Origin: SIG603 sp964370635 | Lineage (GTDB): Bacteria > Bacillota > Clostridia > Oscillospirales > Acutalibacteraceae | Direction of reading: 5' to 3' | Assembly: GCA_964370635.1 (NCBI GenBank) | Contig: CAYJJU010000032.1 | Span: 1-17,231 of the forward strand | DNA: 17,231 bases | Part shown: positions 1-6,818 of the stretch, piece by piece | How the letters are laid out: each line of letters opens with the position of its first letter | Position numbering within the stretch: the first letter of the stretch is position 1 | Notes under the pieces: generated by a model | Told to the model about the DNA's origin: nothing | Seen by the model: only the letters and a program-made list of their open reading frames with translations | Databases searched by the model: none | Program-made: the position numbers and the translations under genes

Positions 1-367
1 AATCATCTTCAAGAGTTTTTAAATACTCTTTTAAGACACTTTCTCGGCTCATTGTGTTTACAAGAGTAACTTCAAGTCCTGATAGTTCGATGTTAGCAGG
101 GATAAGGTCGATGTTTTCTTCGTGGTGCAAAATACCTTCATTAGCATTTATAGGCTCGTCCTCGATTACTTTTTCAAGTAGAGAAGATATTGTTACAGGG
201 ATTTTATCTTGTTCTGTAAAGCCTAAACTTACAGTAAGCGACCCTTGTGCATCAAGGTCAATGGTAAGCACCTTTTTTCCTTGTCTTGCTAAACCTATTG
301 CAAGATTTACCGATGTGACTGTTTTACCAACACCACCTTTTTGATTAACAATAGCTATTGTTTTCAT
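1..367 (-). CDS. ParA/Soj-family partition ATPase, 3' end missing
   Basis: This is the N-terminal 122 residues of a ParA-type ATPase; the rest lies beyond the left edge. ParA proteins bind DNA non-specifically as ATP dimers and segregate plasmids, integrative elements or chromosomes together with a ParB partner. The protein begins MKTIAIVNQKGGVGKT, which contains the deviant Walker A motif KGGVGKT (residues 10-16). A Walker A'-like DLDAQG follows near residue 42, and 'IDLIPANIELSGLE' lies near residue 90. The ATG start sits behind GGAGGT at about 377-382. The usual second Thr after GKT is Val here. The N-terminal wording resembles ParA proteins of Firmicutes integrative conjugative elements more than chromosomal Soj; this is an impression from memory, not a search. 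The gene upstream on the same strand ends only 28 bases away, but a hairpin overlaps that gene's end. Confidence 0.9.
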   Translation of the reverse strand, partial: MKTIAIVNQKGGVGKTVTSVNLAIGLARQGKKVLTIDLDAQGSLTVSLGFTEQDKIPVTISSLLEKVIEDEPINANEGILHHEENIDLIPANIELSGLEVTLVNTMSRESVLKEYLKTLEDD

Positions 368-395
368 TTGTAATATACCTCCAGTGTATCATTGT

Positions 396-725
396 TTATT
401 TTGGGAAATAAAATAAGCATAACCCTTGAAAACCGCTTAAAATCGACGTTTTTCGGATTATGCTTATTATAACACAGGCGTTTTTGATTACATCACGAAG
501 CATTTTTTTAGCCGAGCTGTTTACTGTCATGATGTCCTCAAGGCTTGCGGCCTCTGTCGCTGTCTCTAAAGTGCCTAAAGCAAATTGAATTTTTTCGGCT
601 TCGGCATTTAAGATATGCGCAAGGCTTAACTCTTCCATACCTATAGAAGAAAGAATAATGTTTATAGAGTCGTCACGGGTAAGGTTTATTGACGGGTCTA
701 AACTGGGAATGGTAGGCATTGACAT
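396..725 (-). CDS. Small spore-surface-like protein with NAEGEK-type and DIM/VIKN motifs
   Basis: This is a 109-residue protein of unknown function. The family signature is EELSLAHILNAEAEKIQ at residues 31-47. From memory, related sequences ('AHIINAEGEKIQ') occur in small Firmicutes proteins next to, or fused with, collagen-like exosporium proteins. A second module, SLEDIMTVNSSAKKMLRDVIKN (residues 61-82, in two overlapping pieces), recurs at the C-terminus of the 983-residue protein at 1311. There is no signal peptide or membrane segment. GGGAG (736-740) precedes the ATG by 10 bases; Met3 is an alternative start. The last ~25 residues (after IKN) are hydrophobic and unlike the giant protein's tail. 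They are encoded inside an 11-bp inverted repeat, so the 3' end may be frameshifted: a one-base slip at the AAAAA run near 490 would give TAATAA just before the repeat. Confidence 0.7.
   Translation of the reverse strand: MSMPTIPSLDPSINLTRDDSINIILSSIGMEELSLAHILNAEAEKIQFALGTLETATEAASLEDIMTVNSSAKKMLRDVIKNACVIISIIRKTSILSGFQGLCLFYFPK
412..468 (-). terminator. Long hairpin overlapping the 3' end of the 109-residue gene
   Basis: Perfect 11-bp arms AATAAGCATAA (412-422) and TTATGCTTATT (458-468) enclose a second imperfect stem (GAAAAcCG / CGtTTTTC). Read on the minus strand, the structure is followed by TTATTT. It looks like a terminator at the end of the small minus-strand gene, although the reading frame runs through it. 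It could instead be a protein-binding site upstream of parA. Confidence 0.4.
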
Positions 726-899
726 AGATTAATTTCTCCCTTATTGTTTTATTCTAATCAAGCAGAAATCAATTCGCTTGACTTCCTTACATATTATGCA
801 AATGTAAAATTTTGTGCCACATTTTATTTTGTAATAGTGTCAACTCTTTAAAACATATTATATTATATTAAAGTATGATAGAGGAGAGGGGTAGAGTTT
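726..899. promoter_or_regulatory. Divergent intergenic region with possible sporulation-type promoters
   Basis: This AT-rich gap separates the divergent small genes and holds no ORF. On the plus strand ATA (834-836), 17 bases, then CATATTAT (854-861) resembles a mother-cell sigma-E element (ATA / CATAnnnT). On the minus strand CATAATAT (798 down to 791) resembles the -10 of sigma-E or sigma-K promoters, without a clear -35. Short AT-rich matches like these arise often by chance, so this is weak support for sporulation control. Confidence 0.25.
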
Positions 900-1298
900 A
901 TGGGAATGCCACAAGTGCCTGATAGAGAGTGTATGCCAAGCATAGAAGATGTCGTAATACAAATTTTGGAATCGGTCGCATTAGAGGAGCTTGCCATGGC
1001 GCATGTGATTAATGCAGAGGGCGAAAAAATGCAGGCCATGGTGCGCCATATGAATGAATACGATGTCTGCTCTGACTGCGTTTTTGACGCATTTAAAAAT
1101 ACAAATTCCACAATAAACAGTCTAATTATGAAAGAGTGGATAATGCTTAACAAAATTAATACAGCGCTGGAAATTTATAATAAATTTGAAAAAAAGGAAA
1201 GTGAAACTAAGGCGTGTGAAGAGACAAAGAAAGTAAAAGGCTGTGAGGATAATCAAAAAGCAAAATATGATGGATATGATACAAAAAGATACAAATAA
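900..1298 (+). CDS. Small Cys-containing spore-surface-like protein, NAEGEK family
   Basis: This 132-residue protein has unknown function. It shares EELAMAHVINAEGEKMQ (residues 29-45) with the small protein encoded divergently at 396-725. Both begin with a short MxMPxxP segment followed by an acidic-hydrophobic helix. After the signature comes a helical stretch (residues 57-90), then a lysine/glutamate-rich hydrophilic tail (about 96-132). Five cysteines (11, 57, 60, 106, 115) could allow disulfide cross-linking, as in exosporium and coat proteins. There is no signal peptide. GAGGAGAGGGG (881-891) supports the ATG at 900. It is followed after 12 bases by the 983-residue protein gene and is almost certainly cotranscribed with it. 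Assignment to the spore surface is inference from family resemblance and context. Confidence 0.75.
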   Translation: MGMPQVPDRECMPSIEDVVIQILESVALEELAMAHVINAEGEKMQAMVRHMNEYDVCSDCVFDAFKNTNSTINSLIMKEWIMLNKINTALEIYNKFEKKESETKACEETKKVKGCEDNQKAKYDGYDTKRYK

Positions 1299-1310
1299 CG
1301 GAGGGGTAAG

Positions 1311-4262
1311 ATGCCTACACTGATAACACAAGTAGATAGACTGACAGGGAATTATGAAAATACTTTTATTTATACCTTAAATGCAAGTTTTAATGGGATA
1401 GCCGGAGACATTAATTCAGCAAAAATTAAGGTCTTTATTCCAGAGTATCTAAATGTATTTCTAGGAGACGCGGGAAATCCTGTAAAAAGCGTCACCGAAA
1501 TAGAGGTTTTAAACGGAAAAGAAGTTATATATGATTTTGGGGAAATTACAGACTTGGGAATAGCAGTAAGATTGGGTTTTGGCGTAACATTTAAGACAAG
1601 TGTGCCTAGTGGAAGCACTTTTATATGCAGTCCTGTTATGTTAATTAACGGTGAGGAAATGCTTGTAAGCCAAGCAGAAGAAGTCACGCTGGTTTTAAAT
1701 CCTCAATTTGAAATTAGCAGAGAAATCATACTGCCTGAATCTGCACCATCATCGGGAGGGGCTGTTTTTTATAAACTTAGCCTTGAAAATTTTGGTGATT
1801 TAGGGGCAGAAATTAGTAATGTTGTGATAGAGTGTCAGGGGAGTGAAAATGTAATAATAGACAGTGCCTTTGTCGTAAGCGGAGAAGATGTCTCTGAAAA
1901 ATTTGCCGACAATTCTGCCGACGGCGTTACGCCGATTTTTGGTGAAAATTCACTGACTTTTACAATAGCTTCTTATAAGGGTCAAAAATATGAATTTATT
2001 TATAGGGCTGTAATTGCTGAGGATTTGCAGGTAGGAACAGAAATTGCGACTGTGGCTAGTTTTTCTATAGATACAGTAGCACAGGGGCAGGAGCTTCACG
2101 AATTTACGCTGGCTGACAAAATTTATGATGCGACTATATCTATATACGCACCGGATTACAGCCTGCCCGAGGAGTATATTTGTTATAGAATGAATATAAA
2201 AAACAGCGGAAATCAAATTTTACAGGGCGTGATATTTGAAAATGACTTACCGCCTGAGATAAGTTACTATGAATTTAACACAGGCACTTTTCATATTGGC
2301 GAAATAAAGCAAAATTTATCGGCAGAGTATTTTATAGATTATGAAACATTAAACGGCTTAACTGGGCAATTAGGCCCGTTTAATACCGATAATAACACTA
2401 CTGTAAACTTGGCCGATATAATTTTGGAGGGGGATAATTTAAATTCCCTTGTGTGGAGGCTTCAAACCTTGGGGATAGGGGTGCAAAACAAGGCTTCTCC
2501 TCAGCTTTTAGGCATAGTGAATGCCACGGTAGCCATAGATAGCTCTGTGATTAATCATATACACCTGTCCTTTGATAACGAAGGGCAGACTGCCGAAATT
2601 GTTGAGAATGCGACTACCTTAATTGCAAATTACTGCACATTAAATCCAAGCATTTCATCGACAGTGGGTACAAATCCAATAAGGCCAAATGATGAACTCA
2701 CCTATACTTTCTCGGTAAACTGCAGAAGCTCTAGGCTTAAAAATCCCATTTTTGCGTTTTTAATGCCAAAAGAGCTGGAGTATGTCGGGGATGAAGAATA
2801 TGCTTTTAGTGATATTTTTACAAGTAGAGATGTTCCGACTCCACCTGTAAGTCTAACTCCAAATTTTAATGAAAACGGTGACACGTTAGTTAAATTTGAG
2901 TTTATAGGGGACTATGAGTTTTCTTTTAGGCAGTTGGCAAGTGCTCAAATTAAATTTAAGGCAAAGGTTTCGGTGGGAGCGCTTGGGAATATCAAGTCAT
3001 ATTTGCTACTAAACACAAAGGCATCGACGGGGATAATTCCAAACAGTGTCGATATTTATGTGGATAATGACAATATTGCAGGGGATTTAAGCGTTTCAAA
3101 AAACTACGCAAAAAGCAATGTCCTTACTAATACTATACTGTATTTTGTCAGCACTTCATCAAATAAAAAGGTAAAAGGTCTTTTGGATAGCGAGTATTTG
3201 GAAGAACCTCAAATTGGCAAAACAGTAAGCGGCGGAACGCTTGAGTATTTAATATCTGTAAAAAATATTGGTAACGCAAATCTTGAAGCACTAGAAATTG
3301 TAGACATTTTGCCATATATAGGCGATGTAGGGGTTATAGAAACAAAAAGTGCAAGGGGCAGTGAATATCCAATTTACGCACTTAGCGAAGTCGTGGCGAC
3401 AGTAATGCCGACCGAGGAGGAAGTGGATTTTGATATACTTTACTCAAAAAGCATAGACCCCATAAGATTTGGCGGAAACTTTGATATTATAGGCACAGAC
3501 GACGACTGGACTCAAACGGCACCCGAGGATTTAAGCCAGTTAAAGGCGTTTAAGGTAAGGGTGAAGGACAGATACTTGTTGCCGGGAGAGAATTTAAAGG
3601 TTGCGATTACCGCCTCTGTACCCGTGGGAATTCCCGTATCGTCTATAGCGTGGAACTCTTTTGCGACAGACGTGATGTACACTAATTTAAGCGGAGTTAA
3701 ACAGCATCTGCTGGCAGTAGAGCCCGAAAAAGTTGGTGTTCAAATAGTGGAAAACGAGGAGGGCACCGTTAAAATATCGGGATACTCCTTTGTTGACAAT
3801 AACTATGATGGATATTACGGCGGTGAAGATGAGTTTGTAAATGATGTTGCAGTGCTTTTATATAACGAGGCAATGGAGGTTTTAAGATACAGCTCCACAC
3901 GCAGTGATTTAAGCGGAAATATAGGCAGATATTCGTTTGAAAATCTGCCATCGGGAAAATATTATGTGAAGTTTTATATAGACGATAAAAATTTGAAATT
4001 TACGACCCAACGAACAGATAAAAGCGTGGGCAGTAAGGCAAACAAAAAAACAGGCCTTACCATGTTAATAGACCTTACAAGCGAGAGTGAAGCAAAGGAT
4101 ATAAACGTCGGAATAGTTCCAAAAGACAAATATACCTTAAACGATATAATGAAAATAAACAATCAAGCACGCTCTATGCTTCGAAACGTAATAAAAAATC
4201 AAATGCTACTAACCATGAAGCAGGAAGATGTTATAGAGATTATAGAAAGTGGAATGAATTAA
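1311..4262 (+). CDS. Giant DUF11-like repeat protein with SdrD-B domain and a spore-surface-like C-terminal module
   Basis: This is a 983-residue, beta-rich, acidic protein. Stretches resembling DUF11/'conserved repeat' domains ('SLENFGDLGAEISNV' near 157, 'YRMNIKNSGNQIL' near 292, 'YLISVKNIGNANLEAL' near 646) alternate with long extracellular-type segments. Residues 820-937 form an SdrD-B/Cna-B-like domain with a putative Ca-binding loop, VDNNYDGYYGGEDEF (Asp829, Asn831, Asp833, Glu839), and 'YSFENLPSGKYYVKF'. Residues 941-983 (TLNDIMKINNQARSMLRNV...) match the second module of the small protein at 396-725. The N-terminus (MPTLITQ) is not a signal peptide. No LPXTG motif, SLH domain or transmembrane anchor is present, so Sec export and sortase anchoring look unlikely. 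Assembly on the spore from the mother cell would fit. GGAGGGG at 1300-1306 supports the start. Function is unknown. Confidence 0.8.
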   Translation: MPTLITQVDRLTGNYENTFIYTLNASFNGIAGDINSAKIKVFIPEYLNVFLGDAGNPVKSVTEIEVLNGKEVIYDFGEITDLGIAVRLGFGVTFKTSVPSGSTFICSPVMLINGEEMLVSQAEEVTLVLNPQFEISREIILPESAPSSGGAVFYKLSLENFGDLGAEISNVVIECQGSENVIIDSAFVVSGEDVSEKFADNSADGVTPIFGENSLTFTIASYKGQKYEFIYRAVIAEDLQVGTEIATVASFSIDTVAQGQELHEFTLADKIYDATISIYAPDYSLPEEYICYRMNIKNSGNQILQGVIFENDLPPEISYYEFNTGTFHIGEIKQNLSAEYFIDYETLNGLTGQLGPFNTDNNTTVNLADIILEGDNLNSLVWRLQTLGIGVQNKASPQLLGIVNATVAIDSSVINHIHLSFDNEGQTAEIVENATTLIANYCTLNPSISSTVGTNPIRPNDELTYTFSVNCRSSRLKNPIFAFLMPKELEYVGDEEYAFSDIFTSRDVPTPPVSLTPNFNENGDTLVKFEFIGDYEFSFRQLASAQIKFKAKVSVGALGNIKSYLLLNTKASTGIIPNSVDIYVDNDNIAGDLSVSKNYAKSNVLTNTILYFVSTSSNKKVKGLLDSEYLEEPQIGKTVSGGTLEYLISVKNIGNANLEALEIVDILPYIGDVGVIETKSARGSEYPIYALSEVVATVMPTEEEVDFDILYSKSIDPIRFGGNFDIIGTDDDWTQTAPEDLSQLKAFKVRVKDRYLLPGENLKVAITASVPVGIPVSSIAWNSFATDVMYTNLSGVKQHLLAVEPEKVGVQIVENEEGTVKISGYSFVDNNYDGYYGGEDEFVNDVAVLLYNEAMEVLRYSSTRSDLSGNIGRYSFENLPSGKYYVKFYIDDKNLKFTTQRTDKSVGSKANKKTGLTMLIDLTSESEAKDINVGIVPKDKYTLNDIMKINNQARSMLRNVIKNQMLLTMKQEDVIEIIESGMN

Positions 4263-4272
4263 AAGTTTTACT

Positions 4273-4336
4273 AAATTTTTTTCAAAAAATTTCGGGTTCT
4301 TAGGGCTGAGCCCTAAGGCGTTTTCCGCAGAAAACG
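4273..4336. repeat. Three consecutive hairpins after the giant surface-protein gene
   Basis: Three inverted repeats lie in series: AAATTTTTT/AAAAAATTT (about 4273-4292), CTTAGGGCT/AGCCCTAAG (4299-4317, perfect 9-bp arms) and CGTTTTC/GAAAACG (4319-4336, perfect 7-bp arms). None is directly followed by a strong T-run. They may stabilise the mRNA 3' end or act with the terminator downstream. Confidence 0.5.
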
Positions 4337-4370
4337 AAATCTTTTGCAGAGCGTTTTTTTGGACAGTCTG

Positions 4371-4400
4371 AGAGGTCGCCCGCACGGGAGACCTCTTTTT
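4371..4400 (+). terminator. Rho-independent terminator of the 132-/983-residue operon
   Basis: Arms AGAGGTC (4371-4377) and GACCTCT (4390-4396) continue into inner arms CCCG (4379-4382) and CGGG (4385-4388) around a CA loop, with one G-A mismatch. A run of five T ends at 4400. The element abuts the stop codon of the convergent sirtuin gene. The 8-mer GACAGTCT lies just before the stem. Confidence 0.85.
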
Positions 4401-5274
4401 AGCACGCCAAAATATCATTTAAGGCCTTGTCTATATCTTCATTTATCAAAATGCTTTGAGAATTTATTTCTTTTGGGGCATAACTGTCGGTTAAATTTAT
4501 GCAAACATAAGTTGCATGCTTATTGTCATAAGTCATTTGCCAAAATGGGTATTTTATGATAGACGGCGTGTTAAAACCTATGCCTAAATCTAGAAAAACT
4601 ATGCTTTTATCAATGTTTTTATGCATGAAATTTTCATATCTATGCATGGCTTCATGCCAGCCTTCATCTTCCACAAAACTATTATCTTTTCTTAAATTTG
4701 TAGTCATGTCTTTGCCGCATACAGGGCAAAGAGGTATAAGCTCTGTCGGGATTTTCATGTCTTTTTGCGCATGTATCATCTTCATTACTTGCTCTTTGTT
4801 GTCATAAGTTTTGTTGTGGCAAGGGACAGAGCACTGAAAAAGTCCGTAGTCGCCTTGAGTATAAAATAGCCTATCTTTTTTAAAGCCATTTTTTTGAAAC
4901 ATGTGGTCTACATTTGTGGTTATCACAAAATAATTTTTTTCACAAACTAAACTTAACAAATTTTTATAGGTTTCGCTTGTGATTTCCTTGTATCTATTGT
5001 GGTAAATATGCCTGCTAAAATACGCCCAAAACTCCTCTTTGCTTTCATACTCAAAAAAAGCGGCGGAGTACATGTCGGGTAAATTATATTTATTGATAAA
5101 ATCAGCAAAATTATTTGTGAAGCGCTCGCCCGAATATAACAGTCCTGCCGATGCGGAAAGTCCTGCACCCGCACCAATTACGACGCTGTCGGCGTTTTTT
5201 ATAAGCTCTTTTACTTTTTTTATATCAGTAGAGTAAATCTCGGTAGAGTTTGTAGTCGATTTCTTTGAAAACAT
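4399..5274 (-). CDS. Class M sirtuin (SirTM), likely protein ADP-ribosyltransferase
   Basis: This 291-residue SIR2-family protein has the NAD-binding GAGAGLSASAG (34-44), TTNVDHMFQKNG (119-130) and a zinc ribbon of Cys148, Cys152, Cys183 and Cys186. The catalytic His of deacetylase sirtuins is replaced by Gln140 in TQGDYG. That change, with the linked macrodomain gene, is the hallmark of class M sirtuins. In Staphylococcus and Streptococcus these ADP-ribosylate a lipoylated GcvH-like protein rather than deacetylate. The start is well supported: AAGGTGA (5281-5287 read on the minus strand) precedes the ATG, which lies 50 bases inside the upstream macrodomain gene, so translation is probably coupled. 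No GcvH-L or lipoate ligase gene is seen nearby, so the target here is open. Cytosolic. Confidence 0.9.
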   Translation of the reverse strand: MFSKKSTTNSTEIYSTDIKKVKELIKNADSVVIGAGAGLSASAGLLYSGERFTNNFADFINKYNLPDMYSAAFFEYESKEEFWAYFSRHIYHNRYKEITSETYKNLLSLVCEKNYFVITTNVDHMFQKNGFKKDRLFYTQGDYGLFQCSVPCHNKTYDNKEQVMKMIHAQKDMKIPTELIPLCPVCGKDMTTNLRKDNSFVEDEGWHEAMHRYENFMHKNIDKSIVFLDLGIGFNTPSIIKYPFWQMTYDNKHATYVCINLTDSYAPKEINSQSILINEDIDKALNDILAC

Positions 5275-6010
5275 TAAATATCACCTTTATATCAGTTTTT
5301 TTAGTCCTTAATGCATCTTGCACGGCGCTGACCGCAATTTTTGCCGCCTCGTCATTTGGAAAATGAAATTCACCTGTCGAGATACAGCAAAAAGCTATGC
5401 TCTTTAAATTTTTTTCTATTGCCAAGTCAAGGCAAGAATGATAACAGCTTTTTAAAAGCTCACGGTCTTTTTCTGTAAGCTTCCTTGAGATTATAGGGCC
5501 GACAGTGTGGATTACGTGTTTACATAATAAATTGTAAGCCTCTGTGATTTTTGCATCACCTGTCTTTTCGGCATGGTTTTGAGTTGACATAATTTTATTA
5601 CATTCCGCACGAAGCTGTAAGCCTGATGCAGAGTGTATCGCATTGTCTATGCATTTATGACAGGGTATAAAGCAGCCAAGCAAGGCCGAGTTTGCGGCGT
5701 TTACTACCGCGTCTACATTTAAACTCGTTATATCTCCCTGCCACAAATAAATTTGATTTGACAAATTACAAGGCGACAAGTTTTTTACAGAAACTGAATC
5801 TTTTTGTCGTGCCTCCTCTTTTAAAAGCTCGTCTTGAGCGGCTAAAAAATCAGGGTTTAAGGGCATGGGTGGCCTTAGGTTCATGAGTGAGCGCAGTAAA
5901 ATGCGCTGGTCTTCATACTCATCTTTAAAAGAATTTGCCTGCTCTTTATATTCAGGCATTTCTTCAAGAAGTATTTTGTTTAAGTAGTTAATTTTTTCAA
6001 GTGAGTTCAT
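5225..6010 (-). CDS. Zinc-dependent macrodomain protein ADP-ribosyl hydrolase
   Basis: This 261-residue protein has an N-terminal helical region (1-80) and a macrodomain. Macrodomain motifs are QGDIT (91-95), VVNAAN (102-107), HTVGPI (168-173) and the phosphate-binding STGEFHFP (211-218). The segment GCFIPCHKCIDNAIH (112-126) carries Cys113, Cys117, His118 and Cys120, from which the zinc ligands of Zn-macrodomains would be drawn. Such enzymes remove ADP-ribose from proteins modified by class M sirtuins, so this is the likely eraser for the writer encoded directly downstream and overlapping by 50 bases. It starts 9 bases after the upstream flavoprotein/ferredoxin gene, in one operon. Hydrolase activity is inferred from the family. 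Confidence 0.9.
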   Translation of the reverse strand: MNSLEKINYLNKILLEEMPEYKEQANSFKDEYEDQRILLRSLMNLRPPMPLNPDFLAAQDELLKEEARQKDSVSVKNLSPCNLSNQIYLWQGDITSLNVDAVVNAANSALLGCFIPCHKCIDNAIHSASGLQLRAECNKIMSTQNHAEKTGDAKITEAYNLLCKHVIHTVGPIISRKLTEKDRELLKSCYHSCLDLAIEKNLKSIAFCCISTGEFHFPNDEAAKIAVSAVQDALRTKKTDIKVIFNVFKEIDYKLYRDLLY

Positions 6011-6019
6011 ATTATGCTC

Positions 6020-6685
6020 CTAATAATAAATCGCTTTTTTAGGACATGCCAAATAGCAGTCGCCACATTCGTCACAGCGGTTTTTGTCTATTGTGTAAAC
6101 ATTATTTTTTTCCGCCACTGCCAAAAATGAGCATTTTTTCTTGCAAATTCCACAGGATATGCACTTTTCCTTATCTATTTTTAGGCCTCTATATTTTACT
6201 TTAGCTCCGTTAAAGGCAAAATACTTGCGCTCTAGTTTATTTTCACGTGAAATACATTCAAAGTCATAATCAAAAACGTCGCCCCTGCCTGAATGAATGC
6301 AGAAAACCACCATCGCAGGGTATTTTTCATAATCTTTTATGCACATGTCAAACATTGGATTGCCTTTTGCCTTTAAAGTGTCAATTGGAATTTCACGCAC
6401 CTCGCCTGTCATTCGCATGGCATAGCCTGCGGCAAATACGGGAAGGCCTTTTTCATCATGCTTTATTGCCGTGTCGGGCGTACATAGTCCGCATAGCGAT
6501 ATCTTTTTATTTTCTTTTAGCTCTTTATAAAATGGCTTTGTGTACATGGTCATGAAATATATTCCCTCGTCGTCATACCCTCTTAAATGGGCAATGCGTG
6601 ACTCGGGGTCGCCGTCTTCGTTTATTGTTGTAAATGAAAGACAGCCTATTTTATCAAATTTTTCATAAATTTCCTTAATTGTCAT
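6020..6685 (-). CDS. PPOX-family flavoprotein fused to a two-[4Fe-4S] ferredoxin
   Basis: This is a 221-residue cytosolic redox protein. Residues 1-150 form a pyridoxamine-5'-phosphate-oxidase-like split barrel, expected to bind FMN or a related flavin (SFTTINEDGDPESR near 17-30, YFMTMYTKPFYKEL near 43-56). Residues 165-221 form a bacterial ferredoxin with Cys175, 178, 181, 185 and Cys204, 207, 210, 214, enough for two [4Fe-4S] clusters. The frame is open 26 codons further upstream. The ATG at 6685 is chosen because it follows a perfect AGGAGG (about 6693-6699) and starts at the family's usual first residues. It is first in the operon with the macrodomain and sirtuin genes and may supply electrons to, or act on, the ADP-ribosylated target. 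The substrate is unknown. Confidence 0.88.
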   Translation of the reverse strand: MTIKEIYEKFDKIGCLSFTTINEDGDPESRIAHLRGYDDEGIYFMTMYTKPFYKELKENKKISLCGLCTPDTAIKHDEKGLPVFAAGYAMRMTGEVREIPIDTLKAKGNPMFDMCIKDYEKYPAMVVFCIHSGRGDVFDYDFECISRENKLERKYFAFNGAKVKYRGLKIDKEKCISCGICKKKCSFLAVAEKNNVYTIDKNRCDECGDCYLACPKKAIYY

Positions 6686-6702
6686 GACGATATCCTCCTG
6701 TG

Positions 6703-6731
6703 TTGACAAAAATTTTTCTTTAATATAGAAT
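6703..6731 (+). promoter_or_regulatory. Sigma-A promoter of the HxlR gene
   Basis: TTGACA (6703-6708), 17 bases, then TAGAAT (6726-6731): a perfect -35 and 5 of 6 for the -10. Transcription would start near 6738, inside the palindrome CACCTATAAGGTG, and run into the HxlR gene. Confidence 0.7.
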
Positions 6732-6755
6732 ACACCTATAAGGTGCTTTTGTAAA
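6727..6755 (-). promoter_or_regulatory. Possible divergent promoter of the flavoprotein/macrodomain/sirtuin operon
   Basis: On the minus strand TTTACA (6755 down to 6750), 17 bases, then TATTCT (6732 down to 6727). Its -10 overlaps the -10 of the opposing HxlR promoter, so one repressor bound here could silence both. The -10 is weak (4 of 6). Confidence 0.45.
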
Positions 6756-6774
6756 GTAAGCACAGATATGTGCT
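6733..6774. promoter_or_regulatory. Two palindromic operator candidates for HxlR
   Basis: CACCT-ATA-AGGTG (6733-6745) is a perfect 5-bp inverted repeat at the predicted plus-strand transcription start. AGCACA-GATA-TGTGCT (6759-6774) is a perfect 6-bp inverted repeat 13 bases further on. GTGCTT (6744-6749) and AAGCAC (6758-6763) also form an inverted repeat linking the two. HxlR/DUF24 dimers bind such palindromes near their own promoter, so these are the expected operators. Confidence 0.55.
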
Positions 6775-6818
6775 ATAGTACCTTTTTGGAAACTATTGTG
6801 ATTTTGGAGGAAAAATGT

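Noticed and set aside
863..1153. Minus-strand ORF opposite the 132-residue protein
   Set aside because: It is antisense to a gene with a clear ribosome binding site and family signature, and has no recognisable product.
1311..4262. Sortase-anchored cell-wall adhesin
   Set aside because: There is no signal peptide, LPXTG motif or C-terminal hydrophobic segment; the C-terminus is the module shared with the small protein.
4273..4400. CRISPR or tandem-repeat array
   Set aside because: The hairpins have unrelated sequences and no regular spacing; they are transcript-end structures.
4344..4559. Plus-strand ORF across the terminator and the sirtuin 3' end
   Set aside because: It starts inside the terminator region, has no ribosome binding site and overlaps the sirtuin coding frame.
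6020..6763. Longer start for the PPOX-ferredoxin protein, adding 26 residues
   Set aside because: The extension covers the promoter/operator region and has no ribosome binding site, whereas ATG 6685 follows a perfect AGGAGG.
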